From CAWGJC01 sp965276665 (GTDB lineage: Bacteria; Pseudomonadota; Alphaproteobacteria; Acetobacterales; Acetobacteraceae): a stretch of DNA of 64,000 nt. This document shows, one piece after another, positions 7,627-15,562 of this stretch. How positions within the stretch are numbered: position 1 is the stretch's first letter; every line of letters starts with the position of its first letter. Below the pieces are notes generated by a model that was not told where the DNA came from, ran no database searches, and saw nothing but the letters and a program-made list of their open reading frames with translations. Location: assembly GCA_965276665.1 (NCBI GenBank), contig OZ255620.1:62001-126000 (forward strand), in the 5' to 3' direction. A program made the position numbers and the translations under genes.

Positions 7627-8739
7627 ATGACCGCCATCAACGCCTCGGGCGATGCCGCGCATATGCGATCCGCACTGTCGCTCGCCCGGCGCGGCATCGG
7701 CAATACCTCGCCGAACCCCTCCGTCGGCTGCGTGATCGTGCGGGAGGGACGCGTCGTCGGGCGGGCGGTTACCGCGCCCGGTGGCCGGCCGCATGCCGAG
7801 ATCCTGGCGCTGACGATGGCCGGCACCGCCGCCCGTGGCGCGACCGCCTACGTCACCCTCGAACCCTGCTGCCATTGGGGCCGCACGCCGCCCTGCTGCG
7901 ATGCGCTGATCGAGGCCGGGATCGCCCGCGTCGTGGTGGCGACGCGCGATCCCGACCCGCGGGTGGACGGGCAGGGGCTCGACCGGCTGCGCGCCGCCGG
8001 CATCGCCGTCGAGGAAGGCCTGCTCGGCCCCGAGGCGGAGGAGATCAAGGCCGGGTTCTTCAGCCGGGTGCGGCGCGGACGGCCGCTGGTGACGCTCAAG
8101 CTCGCCACCACGCTCGACGGGCGGATCGCGACGCGGAGCGGCGAGAGCCAATGGATCACCGGCATCGCCGCGCGCCGCGCTGCCCATGCCCTTCGCGGGC
8201 GGCACGATGCGGTGCTGGTCGGCGTCGGCACGGTGATCGCCGACAACCCGAAGCTCACCTGCCGGCTGCCGGGGTTTCGCCCGAATGAGGGGGTGCGGAT
8301 CGTCGCCGACAGCCATCTCCGCATGCCGCTCACCGCCGGGCTGGTCGCGACCGCCGCCGATGCGCCGAGCTGGGTGCTGCATCGCGAGGGCGCGGCGCCG
8401 GAGCGCCTGCGCGCGCTGCGGGAGGCCGGCGTCGAGACGATCGCGGTGGGAGGCGCCGAAATCGGCGTCGATCTCGCCCAGGCGCTCCGCCTGCTGGCGG
8501 AACGCGGCATCACGAGGCTGCTGGCCGAAGGCGGCGCGAGCCTCGCCGCCTCCCTGCTGCGCGCCGATCTGGTCGACCGCATCGCCTGGTTCCATGCCCC
8601 CGCGGTGATGGGCGGCGACGGGCTGCCGGCGGCGCAAGCCATGGGCATTGCTGGGCTGGAGGCGATGCCGCGCTTCGAGCGCACCGCCGAACGGGCGATC
8701 GGCGACGACATGCTCTCCGAATTCCGCAAGGCCGCCTGA
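7627..8739 (+). CDS. ribD: Riboflavin biosynthesis bifunctional deaminase/reductase
   Basis: 370 residues from ATG 7627. The N-terminal cytidine-deaminase-like domain (about 1-145) carries HAEILAL (His56, catalytic Glu58) and EPCCHWGRTPPCC (zinc ligands Cys81 and Cys90). The C-terminal reductase domain starts near LVTLKLATTLDGRIATRSGESQWIT and includes GGASLAASLLRADLVDR. It converts the 2,5-diamino-pyrimidinone product of GTP cyclohydrolase II through deamination and NADPH reduction. The stop overlaps the ATG of ribE. The upstream 70 bp hold a short hairpin-like stretch (CGGTGC ... GCACCG) but no recognisable FMN riboswitch. Confidence 0.96.
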   Translation: MTAINASGDAAHMRSALSLARRGIGNTSPNPSVGCVIVREGRVVGRAVTAPGGRPHAEILALTMAGTAARGATAYVTLEPCCHWGRTPPCCDALIEAGIARVVVATRDPDPRVDGQGLDRLRAAGIAVEEGLLGPEAEEIKAGFFSRVRRGRPLVTLKLATTLDGRIATRSGESQWITGIAARRAAHALRGRHDAVLVGVGTVIADNPKLTCRLPGFRPNEGVRIVADSHLRMPLTAGLVATAADAPSWVLHREGAAPERLRALREAGVETIAVGGAEIGVDLAQALRLLAERGITRLLAEGGASLAASLLRADLVDRIAWFHAPAVMGGDGLPAAQAMGIAGLEAMPRFERTAERAIGDDMLSEFRKAA

Positions 8740-9356
8740 TGTTCACCGGCATCGTCGGCGGCCAGGGAGTGATCCGCGCCGTCGCGCCGGTCGGGCAGGG
8801 GCACGACATGCGCCTCACCGTGACGGTGACGGATGGCTTCCTCGCCGACCCGCCGGTCGCCCTCGGCGCCTCGATCGCCTGCGCCGGCTGCTGCCTGACC
8901 GCGGTGGAATTGGGCGCGGACTGGTTCGCCGCCGATGTCTCCGCCGAGACGCTGGGCAAGACCACGCTCGGCGCCTGGGGGCCGGGAACCCGGCTCAACC
9001 TGGAGCGGCCGCTCCGAATAGGCGACGAGCTCGGCGGCCATGTCGTCTCCGGCCATGTGGACGGGCTCGGCGAATTGGTCTCGACGGCGCCGGAGAACGG
9101 CTCGCACCGGCTGCTGTTCCGCGCGCCGGACGGTCTCGCGCGCTTCGTGGCGCCGAAGGGCAGCATCGCGGTGGACGGCGTGTCGCTGACGGTGAACGAG
9201 GTGCAGGGCAGCCTGTTCGGCGTCAACATCATCCCGCACACTGCCACGGTCACCACGCTCGGCGCGCTGGCGCCGGGCGGCCGCGTCAATCTGGAGATCG
9301 ACATGCTCGCGCGCTACGTGGCGCGGCTGAGGGAGGCGGAATGTCAGACCGTCTAA
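8739..9356 (+). CDS. ribE: Riboflavin synthase, alpha subunit
   Basis: 205 residues starting MFTGIVGGQG, typical for the family. It has two tandem lumazine-binding beta-barrels, about residues 1-95 and 98-195, each with a Gly-His signature (ASIACAGCCLT and VAVDGVSLTVNEV; GGHVVSGHVDG). It dismutates two 6,7-dimethyl-8-ribityllumazine molecules to riboflavin. The ATG overlaps the ribD stop (TGATG). Its last 16 bases overlap the start of the next gene, supporting translational coupling within the rib operon. Confidence 0.96.
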   Translation: MFTGIVGGQGVIRAVAPVGQGHDMRLTVTVTDGFLADPPVALGASIACAGCCLTAVELGADWFAADVSAETLGKTTLGAWGPGTRLNLERPLRIGDELGGHVVSGHVDGLGELVSTAPENGSHRLLFRAPDGLARFVAPKGSIAVDGVSLTVNEVQGSLFGVNIIPHTATVTTLGALAPGGRVNLEIDMLARYVARLREAECQTV

Positions 9357-10498
9357 GGCGGGAGCGGCCCCTTGCCGTCTCGTTGCATGATTATCTCGCG
9401 CCCGCTCAGGAGCTGATCGAGGAGGCGCGGGCCGGCCGCATGTTCATCGTGGTCGACAACGAGGACCGCGAGAACGAGGGAGACCTCGTCATCCCCGCGC
9501 AATTCGCCACCGCCGAGGCGGTGAACTTCATGGCCCGCCACGCGCGCGGGCTGATCTGCCTGGCGATGGGCAGCCAGCGCGTGGAGCGGCTCGGCCTGCC
9601 GCTGATGAGCCAGTCGAACGGCACGCGGCATCAGACCGCCTTCACCGTGTCGATCGAGGCGCGCGAGGGCGTCACCACCGGCATCTCCGCGCAGGACCGC
9701 GCGCATACCATCGCGGTGGCGATCAACCCGGAATGCGGGCGCGAGGACATCACCACGCCGGGCCATGTCTTCCCGCTGCTCGCGCGCGATGGCGGCACGC
9801 TGGTCAGGGCCGGGCATACCGAGGCGGCGGTGGATATCGCCCGGCTCGCCGGGCTCAACCCGTCCGGCGTGATCTGCGAGGTGATGAACGATGACGGGAC
9901 GATGGCGCGGCTGCCGGATCTCGTCGCCTTCGGCCAGCGCCATAACCTCAAGCTCGGCTCGATCGCCGATCTGATCGGCCATCGCCGCCGCACCGAGCGC
10001 CTGGTGCGGCGCGGGCAGGAGGGGACGATCGAGCATGCGGAAGGCGGCGAGTGGAAGCTCATCGTCTACGGCAACCTGCTCGACGCGACCGAGCACATCG
10101 TGCTGGTGAAGGGCGAGCTCCGCGGCGAGACGCCGCTGCTCGTGCGCATGCATGCGGTCGATCCGGTGGGCGACCTGCTCGGCGGCTCGCAATGGTCGGT
10201 GCTGCACGGGGCGATGCGGATGATCGCGCGCGAGGGCCGCGGCGCGGTGGTGCTGATCCGCGACCCGCGGCCGGATGCGGTCTCCGAGCGGCTGCGGCTG
10301 ATGGCGGCCTCGCCGCGCCCGGTGCAGCCGCTCCGCGATTACGGGATCGGCGCGCAGATCCTGGTCGATCTTGGCGTGCACGAGATGGTGCTGCTCTCGA
10401 ACTCGCCGCGCCCGGTGGTCGGGCTGGAAGGCTATGGGATCAACATCGTCGAGCACCGGCCGATCGAGGGTCTTGCGAGCGAGGGCGCGGCGGAGTGA
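9341..10498 (+). CDS. ribB: DHBP synthase with degenerate GTP cyclohydrolase II domain (RibBX type)
   Basis: 385 residues from ATG 9341. Residues 15-215 are a complete 3,4-dihydroxy-2-butanone-4-phosphate synthase: FIVVDNEDRENEGDLV, RHARGLICLAM, TTGISAQDRAHTI, TPGHVFPL, RAGHTEAAVDIARLAGL. Residues 230-385 align with GTP cyclohydrolase II (LRDYGIGAQIL, GLEGYGINIVEHRP), but the zinc site is gone: the stretch VRMHAVDPVGDLLGGSQ has none of the three expected Cys, and the following catalytic segment is shortened. So the first domain should make the four-carbon riboflavin precursor from ribulose 5-phosphate, while the second is probably regulatory or inert. A separate RibA is then needed; none is in the window. 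Confidence 0.93.
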   Translation: MSDRLRRERPLAVSLHDYLAPAQELIEEARAGRMFIVVDNEDRENEGDLVIPAQFATAEAVNFMARHARGLICLAMGSQRVERLGLPLMSQSNGTRHQTAFTVSIEAREGVTTGISAQDRAHTIAVAINPECGREDITTPGHVFPLLARDGGTLVRAGHTEAAVDIARLAGLNPSGVICEVMNDDGTMARLPDLVAFGQRHNLKLGSIADLIGHRRRTERLVRRGQEGTIEHAEGGEWKLIVYGNLLDATEHIVLVKGELRGETPLLVRMHAVDPVGDLLGGSQWSVLHGAMRMIAREGRGAVVLIRDPRPDAVSERLRLMAASPRPVQPLRDYGIGAQILVDLGVHEMVLLSNSPRPVVGLEGYGINIVEHRPIEGLASEGAAE

Positions 10499-10977
10499 GC
10501 ACCAAGGACGCTCCGCTCGCCGTCGCGCCGGATATCGAGGGGCCGCCGCCGGCCATCCTGCTGGTGCGCGCGCCCTATTACCGAGCGATCGTCGACGGCA
10601 TGACGGAAGGCGCGACCCGCATCCTGCGCGAGGCGGGGGCCCGGTTCGAGACGCTCGATGTGGCCGGCGCGCTCGAATTGCCGCAGGCGATCCGCATCGC
10701 GATCCGCGGGACGCGGCGCTTCGACGGGTTCGTGGCACTCGGCTGCGTGGTGCGCGGCGAGACCGACCATTACGACCATGTCTGTCGCGAGGCGATGAGC
10801 GGTCTGATGCAGGTAGCGCTGCAATTCGGTCTGGCGCTCGGCACCGGCCTGCTCACCGTGCACAGCGCCTCGCAGGCCGAGGCCCGCTCCGGCCCGGACG
10901 GCCATAATAAAGGCGCGGAGGCCGCGGTCGCGGCCCTGCTGCAGGTCGGTGCGGCGCGCCATCTCGGTGCGGCATGA
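10495..10977 (+). CDS. ribH: 6,7-dimethyl-8-ribityllumazine synthase
   Basis: 160 residues from GTG 10495, which overlaps the preceding stop by 4 bases (GTGA). Family motifs: VARAPYY-like entry (ILLVRAPYYRAIVDGM), GALELPQAI near residue 64, and ALGCVVRGETDHYDHVC with the catalytic His in the RGETDH motif. It condenses the RibD pyrimidine product with DHBP. The region usually reading GVLTVENEEQA is LLTVHSASQAEARS here, a mild deviation. It completes a ribD-ribE-ribB-ribH block lacking only ribA. Confidence 0.95.
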   Translation: MSTKDAPLAVAPDIEGPPPAILLVRAPYYRAIVDGMTEGATRILREAGARFETLDVAGALELPQAIRIAIRGTRRFDGFVALGCVVRGETDHYDHVCREAMSGLMQVALQFGLALGTGLLTVHSASQAEARSGPDGHNKGAEAAVAALLQVGAARHLGAA

Positions 10978-10993
10978 TCGGCGCGGCATGATG
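10966..10993. repeat. 14-bp tandem duplication at the ribH/nusB junction
   Basis: GGTGCGGCATGATC (10966-10979) is followed by GGCGCGGCATGATG (10980-10993), 12 of 14 bases identical. The first copy contains the ribH stop codon (10975-10977). Confidence 0.8.
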
Positions 10994-11004
10994 GGAATGG
11001 TGTG

Positions 11005-11511
11005 ATGCAGGCACCCCGCAAGACGCGGCCGCGCACCGCCTCGCGCGTCGCCGCCGTGCAGGCGCTGTTCCAGAGCGCGCAGACGCAGGACACGATCGAG
11101 ACGGTGATCGACCAGTTCGTCCGCCACCGCCTGGGCGAGCTGCCGGGCACCGGCGGCTATGAGGACGGCCGCGTGCCCGATGCGGAAGTGAAACTGTTCT
11201 CCCGCATCGTGCGGACCGCGGTGCAGCAGCAGGACGGGCTCGACCGGATGGTGGCCGAGGCGCTGCCGGCGGAATGGCCGATGGGCCGGCTCGACCCGGT
11301 GCTGCTGGCCCTGCTGCGCGCCGGCGGGGCCGAGCTCTGGATGAGCGACGGGCCGCCGGCCCGCGTCGTCATCAACGAGTATCTCGACGTGGCGCACGGC
11401 TTCTTCAGCGGCGACGAGCCGCGGATGGCGAACGGCCTGCTCGACCGGCTCGCGCACCGCTTGCGGCCGGCCGAGTTCTCCGGTTCCGCCCCGGTCAGCG
11501 TACCCTCGTGA
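11005..11511 (+). CDS. nusB: Transcription antitermination factor NusB
   Basis: 168 residues from ATG 11005; an in-frame GTG immediately before it could add one residue. Motifs of the NusB RNA-binding fold: RTASRVAAVQALFQSAQ at the N-terminus, LDPVLLALLRAGGAEL, and RVVINEYLDVAHGFFSGDEPRMANGLLDRLAH. NusB with NusE binds boxA RNA during rRNA antitermination. It follows ribH, the order found in many bacteria, and precedes thiL. The insert between helices (GELPGTGGYEDGRVPD) is common in alphaproteobacterial versions. Confidence 0.95.
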   Translation: MQAPRKTRPRTASRVAAVQALFQSAQTQDTIETVIDQFVRHRLGELPGTGGYEDGRVPDAEVKLFSRIVRTAVQQQDGLDRMVAEALPAEWPMGRLDPVLLALLRAGGAELWMSDGPPARVVINEYLDVAHGFFSGDEPRMANGLLDRLAHRLRPAEFSGSAPVSVPS

Positions 11512-11563
11512 GCAGGCTGGCGTGAGCAGGCTGGCGTGCTCAGGCTGGCGTGAGCAGGCTGGC
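11508..11563. repeat. Four 14-bp tandem repeats between nusB and thiL
   Basis: GTGAGCAGGCTGGC occurs at 11508-11521, 11522-11535 and 11550-11563, with a variant GTGCTCAGGCTGGC at 11536-11549. A fifth partial copy (GTGAGC) begins at 11564. The first copy contains the nusB stop and each carries a potential GTG start. Since 14 is not a multiple of 3, each copy shifts the frame of these GTGs. Confidence 0.95.
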
Positions 11564-12499
11564 GTGAGCGCGGCGCCGGGCGAGTTCCGGCTGATCGCCC
11601 GGCATTTCCGCCCCCTCGCCGGGCCCGGTTCCCTCGGCCTCGCGGATGACGCCGCGGTGTTCGCCCCGCCCGCCGGGCGGGAGCTGGTGGCCGCCGCGGA
11701 TGCGATGGTGGCGGGCGTGCATTTCCTGCCCGACGATCCGCCCGGGCTGATCGGACGCAAGCTGCTGCGGGTCAATCTGTCCGACCTCGCGGCGATGGGG
11801 GCGACCCCGCTTTACTACCTGATGACCGTCTCGATCCCCACTGGCACGCCGGATGCGTGGCTGGCGGGATTCGCGGCCGGACTTGCCGCCGATCAGCGGG
11901 AATTCGGCATCGCCCTGCTCGGCGGCGACACCACCTCGACGCCGGGCCCGATCAGCCTCTCCCTCACGGTGATCGGCGATGTAGCGCCCGGCCGCGCGAT
12001 CCGGCGGTCGGGCGCGCGGGCGGGCGATCTCGTCTGCGTCACCGGCACGATCGGCGACGGGGCGCTCGGGCTTCGCGCGCTGCGCGGCGAGCTGGCGGAC
12101 CCGACGGGGTTTCTCGCCGGGCGCTACAGGCTGCCGCGGCCGCGCCTCGGCTTTCCGATGGAGAGCGTCTCGGCGGCGATCGACGTCTCTGACGGGCTGG
12201 TGCAGGATCTCGGCCATCTCTGCCGCGCCGCCGGGCTCGGCGCCGAGATAGACGCCGCGCGCGTGCCGCTCTCCGAGGCCGCCCGCGCGGCCGGCCCGGA
12301 CTGGCTCGCCACCTGCCTAACCGGCGGCGATGATTACGAGCTTCTCCTCGCGGTCCCGCCGGAGAGGGTGCCGGCGGCCGCGACGGCGATCGGCCGTTTT
12401 GTCCCGGGCGACGGGGTCACGGGCGAGACGGTTACGGTGCGCGACGGCACGGGCGCCGCGATGACGCTGGCATCACCCGGATGGAGCCATTTCGCATGA
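11564..12499 (+). CDS. thiL: Thiamine-monophosphate kinase
   Basis: 311 residues from GTG 11564; in-frame GTG 11522 within the repeat array could add 14 residues, but homology begins at GEFRLIARHF. Motifs: LGLADDAAVFAPP, AADAMVAGVHFL, LLRVNLSDLAAMGA (metal and ATP binding), LLGGDTTSTPGPISLSLT, AIDVSDGLVQDLGHL and TGGDDYELL. It phosphorylates thiamine monophosphate to the cofactor thiamine diphosphate. Its translation start region is an array of 14-bp repeats shared with the end of nusB. The stop overlaps the start of galM (ATGA). Confidence 0.93.
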   Translation: MSAAPGEFRLIARHFRPLAGPGSLGLADDAAVFAPPAGRELVAAADAMVAGVHFLPDDPPGLIGRKLLRVNLSDLAAMGATPLYYLMTVSIPTGTPDAWLAGFAAGLAADQREFGIALLGGDTTSTPGPISLSLTVIGDVAPGRAIRRSGARAGDLVCVTGTIGDGALGLRALRGELADPTGFLAGRYRLPRPRLGFPMESVSAAIDVSDGLVQDLGHLCRAAGLGAEIDAARVPLSEAARAAGPDWLATCLTGGDDYELLLAVPPERVPAAATAIGRFVPGDGVTGETVTVRDGTGAAMTLASPGWSHFA

Positions 12500-13542
12500 T
12501 CGAAAGCGCGCCCTTCGGCGTCACACGCAGCGGCCACGCCGTGCACCGGCACACGCTCTCCAATGCGGCCGGCACGCGCTTCAGTTTTCTCGATTTTGGC
12601 GGCGTCATCACGGCGATCGAGGCGCCCGACCGCGACGGCAGGCGCGCCAATGTCGTGCTCGCCTGCCGCACTCTCGCGGAATACGAGGCGCGCAGCCCGT
12701 ATTTCGGCGCGCTGATCGGCCGCTACGCCAATCGCCTCGCGCGCGGCACTTTTATCCTCGACGGCGAGACCTACACGGTCCCGCTCAACAACGGGCCGAA
12801 CGCGCTGCATGGCGGACCGGGCGGGTTCAACGCCCGGCTCTGGGCCTTCGCCGGGCATGACGATCATGCGACGCTCTCGCTCGAGAGCCCGGACGGCGAG
12901 AACGGGTTTCCCGGCACGCTGCGCGTCACCGTGGCCTATTCGCTGTCGGAGGACGACCGGGTGCGCATCGAATACCGCGCCGAGACCGATGCGCCGACCG
13001 TGCTCAACCTCACCAACCACGCCTATTTCAATCTTGCCGGCGAAGGGAAGGGGAGCATCGCTGGCCATCTGCTGCGCGCCGACGCCGCGCATTACACGCC
13101 GATCGACGACGATCTGATCCCGACCGGCGAGGTCGCCTCGGTCGCCGGCACGCCGCTCGATTTCCGCGAGACGGCGTCGATCGGCGCCAGGCTGCGAAGC
13201 GGGCACGGGCAGATGGTCCGCGCGCGCGGCTACGATCATAATCTCGTGCTGCGCGGCGGCGCGTCCGACACGCTGCGCTTCGCCGCCCTGGTGCAGGACC
13301 CGGCGAGCGGGCGCGTGCTCGACTGCCACACCACCGAGCCCGGGCTGCAATTCTACACCGGCAATTTCCTCGACGGCACGATCACCGGCCCGTCCGGCGC
13401 CACATATCGCCAGGGCGACGGGTTCACCCTGGAGACCCAGCATTTTCCGGACAGCCCGAACCACCCGCACTTCCCGAGCACGATCCTGCGCCCGGGCGAG
13501 GTGTTTTCCTCGGCGACCGAGTTTCGGTTCGGGGTAGCCTAA
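12496..13542 (+). CDS. galM: Aldose 1-epimerase (mutarotase)
   Basis: 348 residues from ATG 12496, which overlaps the thiL stop by 4 bases; ATG 12481 is an alternative five codons upstream. It interconverts alpha and beta anomers of hexoses. Motifs: GRYANRLARGTF near residue 76, NALHGGPGGF with His105, LTNHAYFNLAGEG with catalytic His175, and TTEPGLQFYTGNFLDG with catalytic base Glu281. A full-length cytosolic-type enzyme with no signal peptide. The coupling to thiL is positional only; no sugar-utilisation genes are nearby. Confidence 0.92.
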   Translation: MIESAPFGVTRSGHAVHRHTLSNAAGTRFSFLDFGGVITAIEAPDRDGRRANVVLACRTLAEYEARSPYFGALIGRYANRLARGTFILDGETYTVPLNNGPNALHGGPGGFNARLWAFAGHDDHATLSLESPDGENGFPGTLRVTVAYSLSEDDRVRIEYRAETDAPTVLNLTNHAYFNLAGEGKGSIAGHLLRADAAHYTPIDDDLIPTGEVASVAGTPLDFRETASIGARLRSGHGQMVRARGYDHNLVLRGGASDTLRFAALVQDPASGRVLDCHTTEPGLQFYTGNFLDGTITGPSGATYRQGDGFTLETQHFPDSPNHPHFPSTILRPGEVFSSATEFRFGVA

Positions 13543-13654
13543 GGCGGCCAGGGCTCTTCCTCCTGCCGTTCATCTTTGGGCCTGGCAGGTTTAGGCTTGG
13601 GAGGCCCGGCAGAGTGATTGCCGGCGCGCCGCAGGCTGTGGCAGAGGATGAACC

Positions 13655-14617
13655 ATGCTGACCCGCCGAGTCGTGCTTGCCGCGCCCGCGCTGCCCCTGC
13701 TTACCGCAGCCGGAGCCGCCGCGCAGGAGAGTTTTTCCGCCTTCCTCGACCGGCTTGGCGCCGATGCGCGCCGCGAAGGCATTTCGTCCGCAACGATCGA
13801 CCGCGCCTTTGCCGGCATCCAGCCCGACCAGCGTGTGCTGGATCGCGACCGCAACCAGCCGGAATTCACCCTGACCTGGGCGCAGTACAAGGCCCGGGTG
13901 CTGACCGATCAGAAGCGGGCGAACGGCCGCGTCGCCTTCCAGCAGAACCGCCGGACCTTCCTCCAGGTGGCGTCCCGCTACGGCGTCACCCCGGACGTGA
14001 TTGCCGGCATCTGGGGCATGGAATCGGCATTCGGCGCGATCACCGGCAGCTTCAACGTGATCCAGTCGCTGGCGACCCTGCTCTGGACCGGGCGGCATCC
14101 GAGCTACCGGCCGCAGCTGATCGCCGCCCTGCGCATCCTCGACCGTGGCGAGGCGACGCCCGCGCAGATGACCGGCAGCTATGCCGGCGCGATGGGCCAG
14201 CCGCAATTCATGCCGGATTCCTACCTGCGCTACGCGGTCGCCTTTGACGGCGATGGCCGCCCCGATATCTGGACCAGCACGCCCGACGTGCTCGCCTCGA
14301 TCGCCAACTACCTGGCGCGCTCCGGCTGGCGCTATCCCGAGCCCTGGGGCCAGGCGATCCGCGTGCCGCCGGGTTTCGATGCCGCCGCGACCGGGCGCGA
14401 CAACCGCCGCCCGCTCGGTGACTGGGCGCGGGTGGGCGTCACCCGCGCCGACGGGCTGCCGTTCAGCCGCGGGGATGTCCAGGGGGCCGTGCTGATGCCC
14501 GATGGGGCCGACGGGGAGGCCTTCATGGTCTATGCGAATTTCACCGCGATCCGGCGCTACAACGCATCGGATTACTACGCGCTCGCGGTCGGGCTGCTGG
14601 GCGATTCCGTGGTGTGA
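13655..14617 (+). CDS. Lytic murein transglycosylase, MltB family
   Basis: 320 residues from ATG 13655. An N-terminal export signal MLTRRVVLAAPALPLLTAAGAAAQ has a twin-arginine-like start. The transglycosylase domain includes IAGIWGMESAFG with catalytic Glu123, SLATLLWTGRHP, RILDRGEATPAQMTGSYAGAMGQPQFMPDSY, and GRPDIWTSTPDVLASIANYL. It cleaves peptidoglycan glycan strands to 1,6-anhydromuramic products in the periplasm. No lipobox, so it is probably soluble. It is directly followed by an RlpA-like lipoprotein and DacA, forming a wall-remodelling group. Confidence 0.9.
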   Translation: MLTRRVVLAAPALPLLTAAGAAAQESFSAFLDRLGADARREGISSATIDRAFAGIQPDQRVLDRDRNQPEFTLTWAQYKARVLTDQKRANGRVAFQQNRRTFLQVASRYGVTPDVIAGIWGMESAFGAITGSFNVIQSLATLLWTGRHPSYRPQLIAALRILDRGEATPAQMTGSYAGAMGQPQFMPDSYLRYAVAFDGDGRPDIWTSTPDVLASIANYLARSGWRYPEPWGQAIRVPPGFDAAATGRDNRRPLGDWARVGVTRADGLPFSRGDVQGAVLMPDGADGEAFMVYANFTAIRRYNASDYYALAVGLLGDSVV

Positions 14618-15555
14618 AAAGGCTTGCTGCCTTCCTGGCCGGCTCGCTCGCTCTGGTGCTCGCCCCCCTCATGCTCGAGGGCTGCGTCCCGAAACCGCCG
14701 CCGGCAGCCGCCATCCACTACGTCCGCGAGCCCGCCTGGCAGGCTGGAAACGTTTGGTTCTACCCCGAGCAGAGCTTCGATGACGACCGCACCGGCATCG
14801 CCGGCGTGTACTCCGGGCCGCACGCGCCGCTGACCACGGATGGCGAGGCGTTCGATCAGAACGCGATGGCGGCTGCCAGCCAGACGCTGCAATTGCCGGC
14901 GATCGTGCAGGTGACCGCGCTGCGCACCGGCCGGCAGATCGTCGTGCGGGTGAACGATCGGGGACCGGAAGATCCGGGCCGCGTGATCGCGCTGACCAGC
15001 CGCGCCGCGTCCCTGCTCGGCATGCCGCCGGGGGGCGCCGAGGCGGTGCGCGTGCAGGTTCTCGGGCCGCCATCCCGCGCGCTCGCCGATGCGCTGCATG
15101 GCAACGAGAACGGCATCGCGATGCAGGCCGCCCCGCGCGGCGCCGTCGCGGAGCAATCCCTCGCACCGCCGCCCGGCGCGCGCGGCTCCTCGGGCGGTCC
15201 CGCGATCGCGGTCGGCCAGGCCTCGGGGGCCGACGGGTTCGGCCAGGACGGTCCGGTGCCGCCGCTCCGCCTGCCCGAGCGGGTGACGCAGGTTCCGCCA
15301 TCGCCGGTCACCTTCTGGCTGCAGGGGGACGAGTTCGGCCGGCGCGACTACGCGATGCGTCAGCAGGCCCAGCTCGCCGGCCTCGCCCCGGCGATCGAGA
15401 CGGTCGGCAATGGCCGGTCGCTGCGCTACCGCCTTCGCGCCGGGCCGTTCCCGACCATTGCCGCGGCCGACGCAGCGCTGGCGCAGGCGATCCGCAGCGG
15501 CGTCACCGACGCCCGGATCGTCGTGGGATCAGACGACGGGAGCTTTGTCGAGTGA
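14614..15555 (+). CDS. rlpA: RlpA-like septal-ring lipoprotein with SPOR domain
   Basis: 313 residues from GTG 14614, overlapping the transglycosylase stop. A lipoprotein signal ends in LEGC with lipidated Cys24. A double-psi beta-barrel domain follows (about 60-145): GIAGVYSGPHAPLTTDGEAFD, AASQTLQLPAIVQVTALRTG, IVVRVNDRGP and VIALTSRAASLLG. A Pro/Ala/Gly-rich linker leads to a C-terminal SPOR domain (about 230-305), which in the family binds denuded glycan at division sites. In the classical RlpA barrel the Asp and His are catalytic; VNDRGP keeps the Asp, while the entry motif is GVYSGP rather than the usual ASWYG, so enzymatic activity is uncertain. Confidence 0.82.
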   Translation: MKRLAAFLAGSLALVLAPLMLEGCVPKPPPAAAIHYVREPAWQAGNVWFYPEQSFDDDRTGIAGVYSGPHAPLTTDGEAFDQNAMAAASQTLQLPAIVQVTALRTGRQIVVRVNDRGPEDPGRVIALTSRAASLLGMPPGGAEAVRVQVLGPPSRALADALHGNENGIAMQAAPRGAVAEQSLAPPPGARGSSGGPAIAVGQASGADGFGQDGPVPPLRLPERVTQVPPSPVTFWLQGDEFGRRDYAMRQQAQLAGLAPAIETVGNGRSLRYRLRAGPFPTIAAADAALAQAIRSGVTDARIVVGSDDGSFVE

Positions 15556-15562
15556 GGAGAGC

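Noticed and set aside
11508..11563. CRISPR array
   Set aside because: The units are contiguous 14-mers without spacers, as are the other tandem arrays; no cas genes are in the window.
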